Part shown: in pieces, positions 35,638 to 44,969 of the stretch
Position numbering within the stretch: the first letter of the stretch is position 1
Layout of the letters: each line of letters begins with the position of its first letter
Source: CALINF01 sp039980455
GTDB taxonomy: Bacteria; Pseudomonadota; Gammaproteobacteria; Pseudomonadales; Halieaceae
DNA length: 64,000 bases
Direction: 5' to 3'
Assembly: GCA_039980455.1 (NCBI GenBank)
Contig: JBDXCG010000003.1
Span: 248,001-312,000, forward strand
The notes under the pieces: generated by a model
The model's database searches: none
Told to the model about the DNA's origin: nothing
The model's input: the letters and a program-made list of their open reading frames with translations, nothing else
Made by a program: the position numbers and the translations under genes

Positions 35638-36941
35638 TGCCTAACTTTATGGAGCTGGCACTGGACTACGCTCAGAGCAATGCGCCCGTTTGGCTGCAGC
35701 CCACTGTGAGTGAGGGCAGGCAACTGTGGGAAAAACAGGCGTTACCGACCCGGAAAACAGAGGCTTGGAAGTACACTGGTGTGCACAACCTCAGGCAACC
35801 TTATGCGGTGGGAGAATCCACTGCGGTTGCGCTAAAAGATTTATCGTTGTCACTGCCAGACCTAGACGCCCACCGCGTTGTCTTCATAAACGGACACTAC
35901 CGGGCGGAACTGTCCAGTGATGAGCTACCCCAGGGTGTAGAGCTGGTACGTTTTGCACAGGCCACGGCGGAGCAATCTGCTGAGATCGCTAAATATCTGG
36001 GAACCATTGTAAGTAAGCACGATCATGTCTTTGCCTCACTCAATGATGCGTCATTAACCGATGGTGTTTTCCTGTCTGTGGCCCCAGGTGTCGTGGTAGA
36101 CAAGCCTATTCAGCTGGTATGGATTACTGCTAGCCAAACAGCGGCGTTCACCACCACTCAACGACTTCTGGTTGTGGCGGGCGCTAACAGCTCTGCCACG
36201 GTGGTTGAACATTTCGCCGGTGTGCGCGGTGAGCAGGCTGCGTTTACGAATGGAATGACAGAGCTCCTTGTTCAAGCCGGCGCAACGCTAGAGCATTATC
36301 GCTTGCACCTGGAAGAGGGCGCGGCAATGCACGTGGGAGGTGTTCATGCAAGGTTGCTTGCCAATGCCACTTTAAACAGCTTCCACTTGGCACTGGGCAG
36401 TGTGCTGAAGCGCATTGATGTCGTTGTAGACTTTCAAGGTGCCGGAGCACATTGCGAACTGAACGGTGTATATCTACCTCGTGGCGAAGAACATATTGAT
36501 TACCATACATGCCTTGAACACGCGGTACCGCACTGTACGAGCAGCGAAACTTTCCGCGGTATCGTTGGTGATAGCGCGAGCGCTGTTTTCAATGGACGCA
36601 TACACATTCATCGAGATGCACAGAAGACACGCGCTGAGCTTAGCAACAAGAACCTGCTAACCAGTACTCGCGCTGAGGTAAATACCAAACCAGAGCTCGA
36701 GATATATGCAGATGATGTGCTGTGTGCGCACGGTGCAACCGTTGCTCAGCTGGACGAGACAGCTCTGCACTATTTACGCACACGGGGTGTTTCAAAGGCT
36801 GAAGCAGAGGTGATGCTGAACTTTGGTTTTATCAATGAGGTGGTAGATGGCGTAAGGCTGGATACATTGCGTGCCTATTTAAGGCCGCTGTTGGCTCACC
36901 GTTTTAGTCGCGATCCTCACTTGGCGAGGCATCTCGCATGA
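35637..36941 (+). CDS. sufD: Fe-S cluster scaffold subunit SufD
   Basis: A 434-residue SufD. LPTRKTEAWKYTGV is the conserved N-terminal motif and the C-terminal half has YLPRGEEHIDYHTCLEHAVP, KTRAELSNKNLL and the TKPELEIYADDVLCAHGAT segment. It is the SufB paralogue in the SufBC2D complex and aids iron entry. Its end overlaps the sufS ATG by four bases. Confidence 0.95.
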   Translation: MPNFMELALDYAQSNAPVWLQPTVSEGRQLWEKQALPTRKTEAWKYTGVHNLRQPYAVGESTAVALKDLSLSLPDLDAHRVVFINGHYRAELSSDELPQGVELVRFAQATAEQSAEIAKYLGTIVSKHDHVFASLNDASLTDGVFLSVAPGVVVDKPIQLVWITASQTAAFTTTQRLLVVAGANSSATVVEHFAGVRGEQAAFTNGMTELLVQAGATLEHYRLHLEEGAAMHVGGVHARLLANATLNSFHLALGSVLKRIDVVVDFQGAGAHCELNGVYLPRGEEHIDYHTCLEHAVPHCTSSETFRGIVGDSASAVFNGRIHIHRDAQKTRAELSNKNLLTSTRAEVNTKPELEIYADDVLCAHGATVAQLDETALHYLRTRGVSKAEAEVMLNFGFINEVVDGVRLDTLRAYLRPLLAHRFSRDPHLARHLA

Positions 36942-38185
36942 GTGTATTGAAAGCGTCCGCAGTTTCTGCTTTTGATCCTCTGATGGTGCGAGCTGATTTT
37001 CCTATTCTTGATCAGCTCATCAACGGGAATCCACTGGTCTACCTGGATAACGCGGCGACAACACAGAAGCCCAATGCTGTTATTGACGCTATCAGCCACT
37101 ACTATCGCCACGATAATGCCAATGTCCATCGCGGCGTACATACGTTAAGCGATCGAGCCACTACCGAGTTTGAGCAGTCACGCGAAAAAGTCAGTACTTT
37201 TTTGAATAGTCCATCTTCTCGGCAGGTTATCTGGACCAGCGGGACAACCGAGGCTATCAATCTTGTGGCCTTTAGCTGGGGTCGTAGCAATCTTGGCCCG
37301 GGTGATCGAATACTGGTGCCCTGGCTGGAACATCATTCCAACATTGTTCCGTGGCAGCTGGCGGCAGAGGCTGTAGGCGCAGAAGTTACTCCCATCCCCG
37401 TAAGCGATGCGGGTGAGGTCGACCTGGATGCGCTGCAAATTCTAATGGACCAGCGTGTTAAGTTGATCGTTGTGAATCAAGTGTCCAATGCATTGGGAAC
37501 GGTTAACCCAGTCGAAACTATTGTTGAACTCGCTCATACAGTTGGCGCAAAAGTGCTTGTTGATGGGGCTCAGGCGGTGGGTCACTGGCCGGTGGATGTG
37601 CAGGCGCTGGGTTGCGATTTCTATGTATTCTCTGCGCACAAACTGTTTGGGCCTACAGGCGTAGGCGTGCTGTGGGGGCGAGAGGACTTGCTAGAGGCAA
37701 TGCCACCTTATATGGGGGGTGGTGAAATGATAGAGACTGTCAGCTTTAGTGGCACGACATTCAATATGCTGCCCTTTAAATTCGAGGCCGGCACCCCCAA
37801 TATAGCGGGAGTAGTCGGGCTAGGCGCTGCGATCGATTACCTAAGCACAATTGACCGTACGGCGGCGGCATCCCACGAGGCAGATCTGCTGGCTTATTCC
37901 ATAGAACTGGCCAGTGAGATAGAAGGGCTTACGAGAGTGGGCACGCCTGCAAAGTCGGCGGGGATATTCAGTTTTGTGCTGGACAGCTGTCACCCGTCTG
38001 ATGTGGGCATGTTGCTGGACGAGCAGGGTATTGCGGTGCGCACTGGTCACCATTGCGCGCAACCATTGATGGAGCGCCTCGGCGTACCGGGAACGGTGAG
38101 GGCCTCCTACTCTATTTACAATACGCAAGACGATGTGACTCGCTTGTTTGAAGGAATTCGCAAGGCCAAATCGTTATTTGGCTAG
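36938..38185 (+). CDS. sufS: Cysteine desulfurase SufS
   Basis: A 415-residue PLP-dependent group II cysteine desulfurase. The PLP lysine is Lys235 in FSAHKLFGPTG, and the persulfide cysteine is Cys373 in RTGHHCAQP, the short-loop form typical of SufS rather than IscS. YLDNAATTQKP and RGVHTLSDRAT are also typical. It passes sulfur to SufE, encoded at the end of the operon. ATGA overlap with sufD. Confidence 0.96.
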   Translation: MSVLKASAVSAFDPLMVRADFPILDQLINGNPLVYLDNAATTQKPNAVIDAISHYYRHDNANVHRGVHTLSDRATTEFEQSREKVSTFLNSPSSRQVIWTSGTTEAINLVAFSWGRSNLGPGDRILVPWLEHHSNIVPWQLAAEAVGAEVTPIPVSDAGEVDLDALQILMDQRVKLIVVNQVSNALGTVNPVETIVELAHTVGAKVLVDGAQAVGHWPVDVQALGCDFYVFSAHKLFGPTGVGVLWGREDLLEAMPPYMGGGEMIETVSFSGTTFNMLPFKFEAGTPNIAGVVGLGAAIDYLSTIDRTAAASHEADLLAYSIELASEIEGLTRVGTPAKSAGIFSFVLDSCHPSDVGMLLDEQGIAVRTGHHCAQPLMERLGVPGTVRASYSIYNTQDDVTRLFEGIRKAKSLFG

Positions 38186-38194
38186 GGGAAATGC

Positions 38195-38551
38195 ATGAGT
38201 GTTGAAACGTTCGATGTGACCAAAGAGTTGGTCACGGTTACCAACGAAGCTGCAGAGCATCTGCGCAGTAGCCTGGCAGGTCAGGGCAAAGCGGCCGTGC
38301 GTATTTCGATTGAGGAAAGCGGCTGCACGGGCTTTAAGTATGTCATGGAAGAGGTCGATGACGCAGACGAGAGTGACGTGACAGTGGCCCTGCCTAATGG
38401 GGTTAATGTGTTTGTTGCGCCCAATGCTGTGGCACTTCTGCAAGGAACCGAAATCGATTATGTGCGAGAGGGTATCAATCGAACTCTCAAGTTCAAAAAT
38501 CCCAATGTCACTGCCGAATGTGGTTGTGGCGAAAGCTTCACGGTAGCCTGA
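38195..38551 (+). CDS. sufA: A-type Fe-S carrier SufA
   Basis: A 118-residue HesB/IscA/SufA protein with the three cluster cysteines Cys44 (ESGCTGFKY), Cys109 and Cys111 (ECGCGESF). It takes clusters from the SufBC2D scaffold to apo-proteins. AGGGGAA precedes the ATG nine bases after the sufS stop. The name sufA rests on position in the operon. Confidence 0.93.
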   Translation: MSVETFDVTKELVTVTNEAAEHLRSSLAGQGKAAVRISIEESGCTGFKYVMEEVDDADESDVTVALPNGVNVFVAPNAVALLQGTEIDYVREGINRTLKFKNPNVTAECGCGESFTVA

Positions 38552-38555
38552 ACGA

Positions 38556-39098
38556 ATGTCTGCGCAGGAGCGAACAGTTCTAACGACCAACCGTGATTGC
38601 CCGGGTAGGCTTGTTCCCGTGGGTGACCCGATAGTGATACCTGCCCACACATTTGTGACGCTCACGCAGTCACTGGGTGGAAACTATACGGTAGTTCACA
38701 ACGGTAATATGGTGCGGATAGATGGCACAGACGCAGATGCATTAGGGTTTGAGCCCACACGACTGGAATTTGACGTACCTGAGGACGGACTCATCGACGA
38801 GGCTCAGGTTTGGGAGGCGTTGCATACCGTTTTTGATCCTGAAATTCCCGTGGATCTGGTGAACCTTGGATTGATCTACTCGGTAAATACTGATCAGGAC
38901 AAACACGCTGTAGATATACGCATGACACTGACGGCGCCGGGTTGCGGTATGGGACCAGTGCTTGTGGGTGATGTGGAATATCGAGTAGGACAAGTGCCCC
39001 ATGTGAAAACAGTCGATGTGGAGTTGGTATTTGATCCACCCTGGCAGCGCGAAATGATGTCCGAAGAAGCGCAGCTGGAAACTGGAATGTTCTATTGA
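38556..39098 (+). CDS. sufT: Fe-S assembly protein SufT (MIP18/DUF59)
   Basis: A 180-residue SufT. The N-terminal part carries NRDCPGRLVPVGDPIVIPA, typical of proteobacterial SufT; the MIP18/DUF59 domain follows with DPEIPVDLVNLGLIYS and LTAPGCGMGPVL. SufT assists maturation of Fe-S proteins and is often found in suf operons. It begins four bases after sufA. Confidence 0.93.
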   Translation: MSAQERTVLTTNRDCPGRLVPVGDPIVIPAHTFVTLTQSLGGNYTVVHNGNMVRIDGTDADALGFEPTRLEFDVPEDGLIDEAQVWEALHTVFDPEIPVDLVNLGLIYSVNTDQDKHAVDIRMTLTAPGCGMGPVLVGDVEYRVGQVPHVKTVDVELVFDPPWQREMMSEEAQLETGMFY

Positions 39099-39108
39099 GG
39101 CTTTTGCC

Positions 39109-39543
39109 ATGAGCGAACCAGCTCAGGTCAATCCGTTTGGCCATACCATCAGCAGTGACGATGTTCTCGATACCCTTGGCTTTTTCGACAGCTGGGAGGA
39201 TCGATACAAATACATTATAGATCTCGGAAAGGAGCTGCCTCCTCTGGCGGAAGAGCTTCGTACAGACGATCGATTGGTTAGGGGCTGCCAGAGCCAGGTA
39301 TGGATAGACACACAACTTGAGCAAGGGCGGCTAGAGTTGGCAGTAGACAGCGATGCTTTTATTGTTAAAGGTCTGTTAGCTGTTGTACTAGCGGCCTACA
39401 ACAACAAGACGCCGACAGAGATACTGGCATTCGATATCGACGGCTATCTCGATAGTCTCGATTTACTGCGGCATCTATCTCCCACGCGCGGCAATGGCAT
39501 TCGCGCGATGATCCAACGAATTCGTGGTATCGCGCAGGGTTGA
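39109..39543 (+). CDS. sufE: Sulfur acceptor SufE
   Basis: A 144-residue SufE with the sulfur-accepting Cys60 in VRGCQSQVW. It takes persulfide from SufS and activates it. It closes the conserved operon, ten bases after sufT, and is followed by about 100 bases before the ABC exporter. I see no strong terminator there. Confidence 0.95.
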   Translation: MSEPAQVNPFGHTISSDDVLDTLGFFDSWEDRYKYIIDLGKELPPLAEELRTDDRLVRGCQSQVWIDTQLEQGRLELAVDSDAFIVKGLLAVVLAAYNNKTPTEILAFDIDGYLDSLDLLRHLSPTRGNGIRAMIQRIRGIAQG

Positions 39544-39649
39544 GGCTCAGCCTCGTGTCAGGATAAATCACGGAAAACACTAAAAGTACTCGCTGTAGGG
39601 TATATTTAATTGCGACTTTGCTACTGCGTGTCGCCTTTGGAGAGTATTG

Positions 39650-41455
39650 ATGCGACATGGGCAATACGTCGATGAGAACCAAGGCCGCATGAACTGGAGC
39701 CTTTTGCATCGCATTTGGCCCTTGCTCATGGAAAACCGGGTGCGCGTACTGCTGGCGCTGATTTGCCTGTTGCTCGCCAAGGGCGCCATTCTAACCATTC
39801 CATTCCTGCTTAAAGACCTCGTTGATAATCTCGACATCGCGCAGGCGATACCCACCGAACCTGCAATGCTGTTAGGACTGGTCGTAGCCTACGGCGCCGC
39901 TCGCTTTGCTAATGTGTTCTTCGGTGAACTTCGTGACACCATCTTTGGCCGTGTTACTGAGCGGGCGATGAGGCGTATCGGTTTGCAGGTGTTCAGGCAC
40001 GTCCACAGCCTCGATCTGGATTACCACCTCAATCGCCGCACCGGCGGGCTGGCGCGAGACATCGAACGCGGCACCACCGGCATCAGTTTCCTCATGCGGT
40101 TTTTCATTTTTAATATCGTGCCAACACTGTTTGAGATAGCGATGGTGGCGGGCATCTTGTTATTCAGCTACGGCATTAGTTTCGCTTTGATAGTGGTTAT
40201 CTCTGTTTTCAGTTATGGCGTTTTCTCTTTTCGCGCTACCGAGTGGCGAACGCGATTTGTGCGCGCAGTTAATGAAGCCGATTCAACCAGTAATACGCGT
40301 GCTGTTGATTCACTGCTCAATTTCGAAACGGTTAAATACTTTACCAATGAACGGTTTGAGGCAGAGCGTTATGACGAGTCGCTGCGCGTATGGGAAGCCG
40401 CTCGACGCAAGAATCGATTGTCATTGTTTACGCTCAACGGTGGTCAGGCGCTGATTATTGCGGTTGCACAAACAGTGATGATTGGCATGGCTGCGTGGCA
40501 GACCAAGGCGGGGGTTCTTACGCTTGGCGATTTCGTATTGATCAACCAATTCATGATCCAGCTGTTCATGCCATTAGGGTTTCTAGGATTCGTGTATCGT
40601 GAAATCAAGGGCTCGATGGCCAACATTGAGAACATGTTCAATCTGCTGGCGCTGCAGCCTGCTATTGTCGACAAGCCGTCAGCCTCGCCATTGGTATGCG
40701 ACGCCGCGAAGGTGGAATTTGAGTCGCTCAGCTTTTCATATCAGCAGAACCGAAATATCCTGGGGGATGTGTCTTTTGTAATCGAGCCTGGTCAGAAGCT
40801 GGCAATAGTAGGTGCCAGTGGGGCAGGAAAGTCGACACTGGTCAAATTGCTGTTTCGATTTTACGATCCTACAGCGGGTAGGATTCTGATCGACGGACAA
40901 GATATCAGCGAAGTAACACAGCACAGTTTACGCTCTGTAATCGGTATTGTTCCTCAAGATACTGTGCTGTTTAACGACAGCCTATTTGAGAATGTTCGTT
41001 ATGGCCGGCCGGATGCAACCGATGGTGAAGTTGAAGAGGCCATTGCCCTGGCGCATCTCGAGCGTTTTATCGGTCAGCTGCCCGACGGTCATGCAACCTT
41101 GGTTGGTGAGCGGGGCCTGAAGTTATCGGGTGGAGAAAAGCAGCGTGTGTCGATAGCACGGACAATACTGAAAGGCGCGCCCATTCTTGTATTCGATGAA
41201 GCTACCTCGTCGTTAGACAGTAAAACGGAGCAGGCCATCTTGCAGTCTTTGCGCGAAATCTCCAGAGAGCACACCAGCCTCGTTATCGCTCACCGTCTGT
41301 CTACCGTAGTCGATGCAGATCAAATCCTGGTTCTGCAGGACGGTAAGGTCGTCGAAACAGGCACTCATCAAGCGCTGCTTGCCAAAGGTGCAGCCTATGC
41401 CGGGTTGTGGCAGGCCCAGCAGGATCAGTCGGCCGGCACGACGCAAACAAGCTGA
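39650..41455 (+). CDS. ATM1/HMT1-like ABC exporter
   Basis: A 601-residue half-transporter with an N-terminal six-helix domain and C-terminal ATPase. The segment HLNRRTGGLARDIERGTTGI in the membrane domain is characteristic of the ATM1/ABCB7/HMT1 branch, whose members export glutathione-linked sulfur or metal compounds. ATPase motifs: VGASGAGKST, LSGGEKQRVSIAR and ILVFDEATSSLD. Start ATG 39650 has GGAG seven bases upstream. Its place directly after sufE fits a link to Fe-S or sulfur homeostasis, by inference. Confidence 0.92.
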   Translation: MRHGQYVDENQGRMNWSLLHRIWPLLMENRVRVLLALICLLLAKGAILTIPFLLKDLVDNLDIAQAIPTEPAMLLGLVVAYGAARFANVFFGELRDTIFGRVTERAMRRIGLQVFRHVHSLDLDYHLNRRTGGLARDIERGTTGISFLMRFFIFNIVPTLFEIAMVAGILLFSYGISFALIVVISVFSYGVFSFRATEWRTRFVRAVNEADSTSNTRAVDSLLNFETVKYFTNERFEAERYDESLRVWEAARRKNRLSLFTLNGGQALIIAVAQTVMIGMAAWQTKAGVLTLGDFVLINQFMIQLFMPLGFLGFVYREIKGSMANIENMFNLLALQPAIVDKPSASPLVCDAAKVEFESLSFSYQQNRNILGDVSFVIEPGQKLAIVGASGAGKSTLVKLLFRFYDPTAGRILIDGQDISEVTQHSLRSVIGIVPQDTVLFNDSLFENVRYGRPDATDGEVEEAIALAHLERFIGQLPDGHATLVGERGLKLSGGEKQRVSIARTILKGAPILVFDEATSSLDSKTEQAILQSLREISREHTSLVIAHRLSTVVDADQILVLQDGKVVETGTHQALLAKGAAYAGLWQAQQDQSAGTTQTS

Positions 41456-41471
41456 CGCAGGAGGGTGATTG

Positions 41472-42503
41472 TCAGGCTGACTCACCCGTTAGGTGAATAG
41501 CTTCAGCGTCCTGTGTGGCAGGCGTAAGAGCACCCGCCGCAATCTCGAACGATCGCAATCGTTTCTGATGATCATAAATTGAAGAGACCAGCATCAGTTC
41601 ATCGGCACCAGTGGAGGCTATGAATGATGACATGGCGGTACTCACTGTCTCTGGTGAACCCACTGCGGAGCAGCGCGCAACCTCGGCGAGCATCTGACGC
41701 TCAGGAGGCGATAGAGTTTCGATAAAATGTGCTTGTGGAGGTGGCATTTTTCCAGGGGTGCCGCGCCGTAAACGCACGAAAGACTGCATCATCGAGGTTT
41801 GGAGCAATTGCGCTTCCTCATCGGTATCTGCCGCAAAGACGTTATAGCCCAGCATTACGTGGGGCTTTTCAAGTTGCGCAGAGGGTTCGAACTTTTCCCG
41901 ATACAAATCAATCGCCGCATCCATATAGGCCGGTGCAAAGTGCGAGGCGAAAGCAAAGGGTAGGCCGAGCATCGCAGCTAGCCCAGCGCCGTACAAGCTG
42001 GAACCTAAAATCCAAAGGGGTACTTCCGTACCAGCGCCTGGTGTAGCTACAACAGCTTGGCCGGGCTGTGCCGGCTGCAGATATTGCTGCAGCTCAACAA
42101 CATCCCGAGGAAAGTCATCTACGCTTCCATTCATATTTCTACGTAGGGCTTGAGCCGTACGCTGATCGGTGCCCGGTGCGCGACCCAGGCCCAAATCGAT
42201 GCGGCCGGGAAAGAGTGTTGCCAGAGTACCGAACTGCTCAGCGATGAGTAGTGGTGCATGATTGGGCAGCATAATGCCACCCGAACCGACTCGAATGGTG
42301 GAGGTGTGGTTGGCCAGGTGAGCGATTACTATGGACGTGGCGGCACTCGCGATACCCTGCATATTATGATGTTCGGCCACCCAATAGCGATTGAAGCCCC
42401 ACTTCTCAGCATGCTGCACGAGGTCTTTTGCATTGCGCAGCGCATCAGTGGGTGTGTTGCCCTCAGGTACGGGCGCTAAGTCTAATATGGATAATGGAAT
42501 CAT
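41472..42503 (-). CDS. LLM-class flavin-dependent oxidoreductase
   Basis: A 343-residue luciferase-like monooxygenase of the MsnO8 type. Start at ATG 42503 gives the usual N-terminus IPLSILDLAPVPEG; later come RYWVAEHHNMQGIASAAT, GSGGIMLPNH and RIDLGLGRAPGTD. Such enzymes use FMNH2 from a separate reductase; the substrate is unknown. Longer in-frame reading upstream is not conserved. It is divergent from the PLP lyase-like gene (165 bases between) and convergent with the ABC exporter. Confidence 0.9.
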   Translation of the reverse strand: MIPLSILDLAPVPEGNTPTDALRNAKDLVQHAEKWGFNRYWVAEHHNMQGIASAATSIVIAHLANHTSTIRVGSGGIMLPNHAPLLIAEQFGTLATLFPGRIDLGLGRAPGTDQRTAQALRRNMNGSVDDFPRDVVELQQYLQPAQPGQAVVATPGAGTEVPLWILGSSLYGAGLAAMLGLPFAFASHFAPAYMDAAIDLYREKFEPSAQLEKPHVMLGYNVFAADTDEEAQLLQTSMMQSFVRLRRGTPGKMPPPQAHFIETLSPPERQMLAEVARCSAVGSPETVSTAMSSFIASTGADELMLVSSIYDHQKRLRSFEIAAGALTPATQDAEAIHLTGESA

Positions 42504-42668
42504 AGGAAGATTATAACGCGCTTGATACGCTTTGTGCGCTCGGTAGGACGTAATCATAGAGTAGCGAGTTTGACTGGCTCGGCGCGCCGCTTTGCCCCTA
42601 GCTCTGTTCTTATCTATTCTGTATCTAGTTTGAATCAGTCTTAGTCGGCTATTATCAGCAGCCACCAT

Positions 42669-44153
42669 ATGGAAAATGCTATGGATACAACTAGCCCGCA
42701 GTCTAATCACAGACCCATGCCGGAAGTAGGATTGTCCGCTCCCGATATCCTTGAGCAACTGGATGCCAGCAAAGCTCACGACCCCAATTACAAAGACGGT
42801 AGGGTCTGGAGTTTGGTGTATTACCTGAATGAAGATCACTCAGAGTTTATTAAGGACGCCTATCATCGATTCGCCTGTGAGAATGGGCTAAACCCCACGG
42901 CTTTTAAGAGTCTCAAAAAGTTCGAAACAGACGTAATCAGCGCAACGGCCGACATTCTTCACGGCACACAGGATGTATGCGGGGTGGTCACCTCGGGTGG
43001 CACTGAGAGTTGCCTGATGGCGGTTAAAACCTACCGGGATATGGCAAGGGACAAGCGCCGTATAAAGCGCCCCGAAATGATTATGGCTGAGTCAGCGCAT
43101 GTGGCCTGGTTCAAGGCGTCTGAATATTTTGGTGTCAAGATTCGCCTGGTTCCCTTACTGGATGACTTTTCTCCTGATCTGAAAAAACTTAGGCGCATGA
43201 TCAATCGCAACACCGTGATGATACTGGGAAGTGCACCGGAGTATCCGCACGGGACCATCGATCCGATTGCGGCGATGGGTGAAATAGCGCAGAAGCATGA
43301 TATACCGCTGCATGTGGATGCGTGTGTAGGTGGCTTTATTCTTCCGTTCATGGAGATGAATGGCGAGGACCTACCATTATGGGACTACCGGGTCCCTGGC
43401 GTGACATCGATCTCGGCTGATATCCACAAATATGGCTACGCTGCGAAAGGCGCGTCGACCATCACCTACCGCAATCTGGACTACCTGCGTTACCAGATGT
43501 TCGTCTACGAAAATTGGCCCGGTGGCGTGTTTGCTTCTTCGGCGCTGCTGGGAACACGCCCTGGTGGGGCATATGCGGCGGCGTGGGGAGTCTTGCAGTA
43601 CTTTGGCAAGGAGGGTTATCGGCAACTGGCGAGAGACACGCTTGAAGCGATAAATAAAATGAAGGCTGGCGTTGCTGATATTCCTGAACTGGAAGTGATG
43701 GGAAATCCTCAGGGTCCACTGTTTGCCTACAAGTCGATTAATCCAGAGTTAAACATCTATGCCGTGGGTGATCAGATGGATGCGAGAGGTTGGCAGGTCA
43801 ACCGCAACCAGCAACCGCCGGGCTTACATGCCATGGTAACTGCGCAGCATCTGAAGGTAGTTGACCAGTACCTGGCAGACTTGCGTCAGTCGGTAGAGGT
43901 TGTGAAGGCTAACCCGGAACTTGGCAAAGAAGGTGGCGCTGCCACCTATGGCATGCTGGCCCATGTACCCTTGCGTGGGATGGTGAAGAAGAAAGTTTTG
44001 GATATGTACTCTAAGCAGTATCGGGCTGGCGGGGGGGAGCTCGATCTGTCTTCTGAGGCCGCTGGCTCAGAGGCGCAGCATGGCCTGGTAGATAGACTAC
44101 TCTCCTGGTGGGTGGAAAGGCAGACACGCAAAAGTTCTGGAGTGAATAGATAA
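42669..44153 (+). CDS. Sphingosine-1-phosphate-lyase-like PLP enzyme
   Basis: A 494-residue fold-type I PLP enzyme of the group II decarboxylase clan. VVTSGGTESCLMA, HVDACVGGFILPF with Asp217 and SADIHKYGYAAKG with PLP lysine Lys254 match eukaryotic sphingosine-1-phosphate lyase and its bacterial homologues better than glutamate decarboxylases. YYLNEDHSEFIKDAYHRF near the N-terminus also fits. It would cleave a phosphorylated long-chain base to an aldehyde and phosphoethanolamine, if the activity is kept. There is no membrane helix, unlike the eukaryotic enzyme. The hairpin at 44154 follows the stop directly. Confidence 0.85.
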   Translation: MENAMDTTSPQSNHRPMPEVGLSAPDILEQLDASKAHDPNYKDGRVWSLVYYLNEDHSEFIKDAYHRFACENGLNPTAFKSLKKFETDVISATADILHGTQDVCGVVTSGGTESCLMAVKTYRDMARDKRRIKRPEMIMAESAHVAWFKASEYFGVKIRLVPLLDDFSPDLKKLRRMINRNTVMILGSAPEYPHGTIDPIAAMGEIAQKHDIPLHVDACVGGFILPFMEMNGEDLPLWDYRVPGVTSISADIHKYGYAAKGASTITYRNLDYLRYQMFVYENWPGGVFASSALLGTRPGGAYAAAWGVLQYFGKEGYRQLARDTLEAINKMKAGVADIPELEVMGNPQGPLFAYKSINPELNIYAVGDQMDARGWQVNRNQQPPGLHAMVTAQHLKVVDQYLADLRQSVEVVKANPELGKEGGAATYGMLAHVPLRGMVKKKVLDMYSKQYRAGGGELDLSSEAAGSEAQHGLVDRLLSWWVERQTRKSSGVNR

Positions 44154-44175
44154 TAGGCGGCTAACTAGCCGCCTA
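44154..44175. terminator. Perfect inverted repeat after the PLP lyase-like gene
   Basis: TAGGCGGCTA (44154-44163) and TAGCCGCCTA (44166-44175) are perfect arms two bases apart, starting directly after the stop codon. No good T-run follows (only ACATCTTT), so it may be a weak terminator or an mRNA-end stem; it lies between convergent genes. Confidence 0.5.
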
Positions 44176-44324
44176 ACATCTTTCCGCATCAGGCAGGTGC
44201 GATGAGTGCGATCCTGATGGTACGTGGCATTGATGCCAGCCATATCTTGCAGGTTGCCAAGGCGCAGGTCGATATAACCTCTGATGTAGTTTTGGTAGTT
44301 TTTCCGAGGCAGGCTGTCGTCTTG

Positions 44325-44957
44325 CTAGTCAGCTGAGATGATTTTCCAGCAGGCATCACCGGCGTCTGCCAAAATCTTTTCGGTCACCTGGGTATATCCC
44401 AAGGCATCGGCTTTAAAGAGGCCAACAAAAACACCCCAGACGATGGCAATTAGCGACATGGACGGGATCGCCGTAATTTCACCCGCTTTTTGGCCTTTGT
44501 GCGCAGATAGTCTGAGTGGGGCAAGTACTTTGCGTTCCAGTGCTTTGCTTTCCTTGCTCAGGTATTTGCTGTGCTCCTGCATTTCCAGAAAGTAAAACTC
44601 CTGTGGATTCTCTCGTGCAAACCGGCACAGGTTTTCCCAGGCGAGCTTGAAACGTACTTCAAACCCTGACTCGCCAGCATCCTTAAAGCCCTCGGCCAGG
44701 TAAAGAACTAATTTGGTTTTGCTGTTAATAAAAACGGCGTTGACCAGATCTTCCTTGTTGGCGAAGTAGCGATAGATGGTTCCCGCGCCAACATTCGCAG
44801 CGGTGGCAACGTCGGGGATGGTGGTGCCATGAAACCCTTTCTCGGCGAACGCGACCGTGGCAGCCTGAACGATTCGTTTCAGTTTGTCCTGGGCGGCGGC
44901 TTCCCGGCGGCCCATTTTTGGCTCAGCTGCGGGGGTGATGGTATTCAAATCAGACAT
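44325..44957 (-). CDS. TetR/AcrR family regulator
   Basis: A 210-residue TetR regulator. The DNA-binding helix-turn-helix is KRIVQAATVAFAEKGFHG then TTIPDVATAANVGAGTIY with RYFANKEDL, the standard TetR signature; the C-terminal half is a helical ligand domain. It is the last gene of the CAR operon, 12 bases after the carboxylic acid reductase, so it should control the operon and itself, probably through the palindrome at 52421. The inducer may be an acyl-CoA or a pathway intermediate, by analogy with FadR-type regulators. Confidence 0.92.
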   Translation of the reverse strand: MSDLNTITPAAEPKMGRREAAAQDKLKRIVQAATVAFAEKGFHGTTIPDVATAANVGAGTIYRYFANKEDLVNAVFINSKTKLVLYLAEGFKDAGESGFEVRFKLAWENLCRFARENPQEFYFLEMQEHSKYLSKESKALERKVLAPLRLSAHKGQKAGEITAIPSMSLIAIVWGVFVGLFKADALGYTQVTEKILADAGDACWKIISAD

Positions 44958-44969
44958 GATAGTTTCATT

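Noticed and set aside
44176..44324. Protein-like reading past the TetR stop (QDDSLPRKNYQNYIRGY)
   Set aside because: It is in frame after the TAG but short and unrecognised, and TetR already has normal length. Chance is likely; a stop-codon change in a relative would reopen the case.
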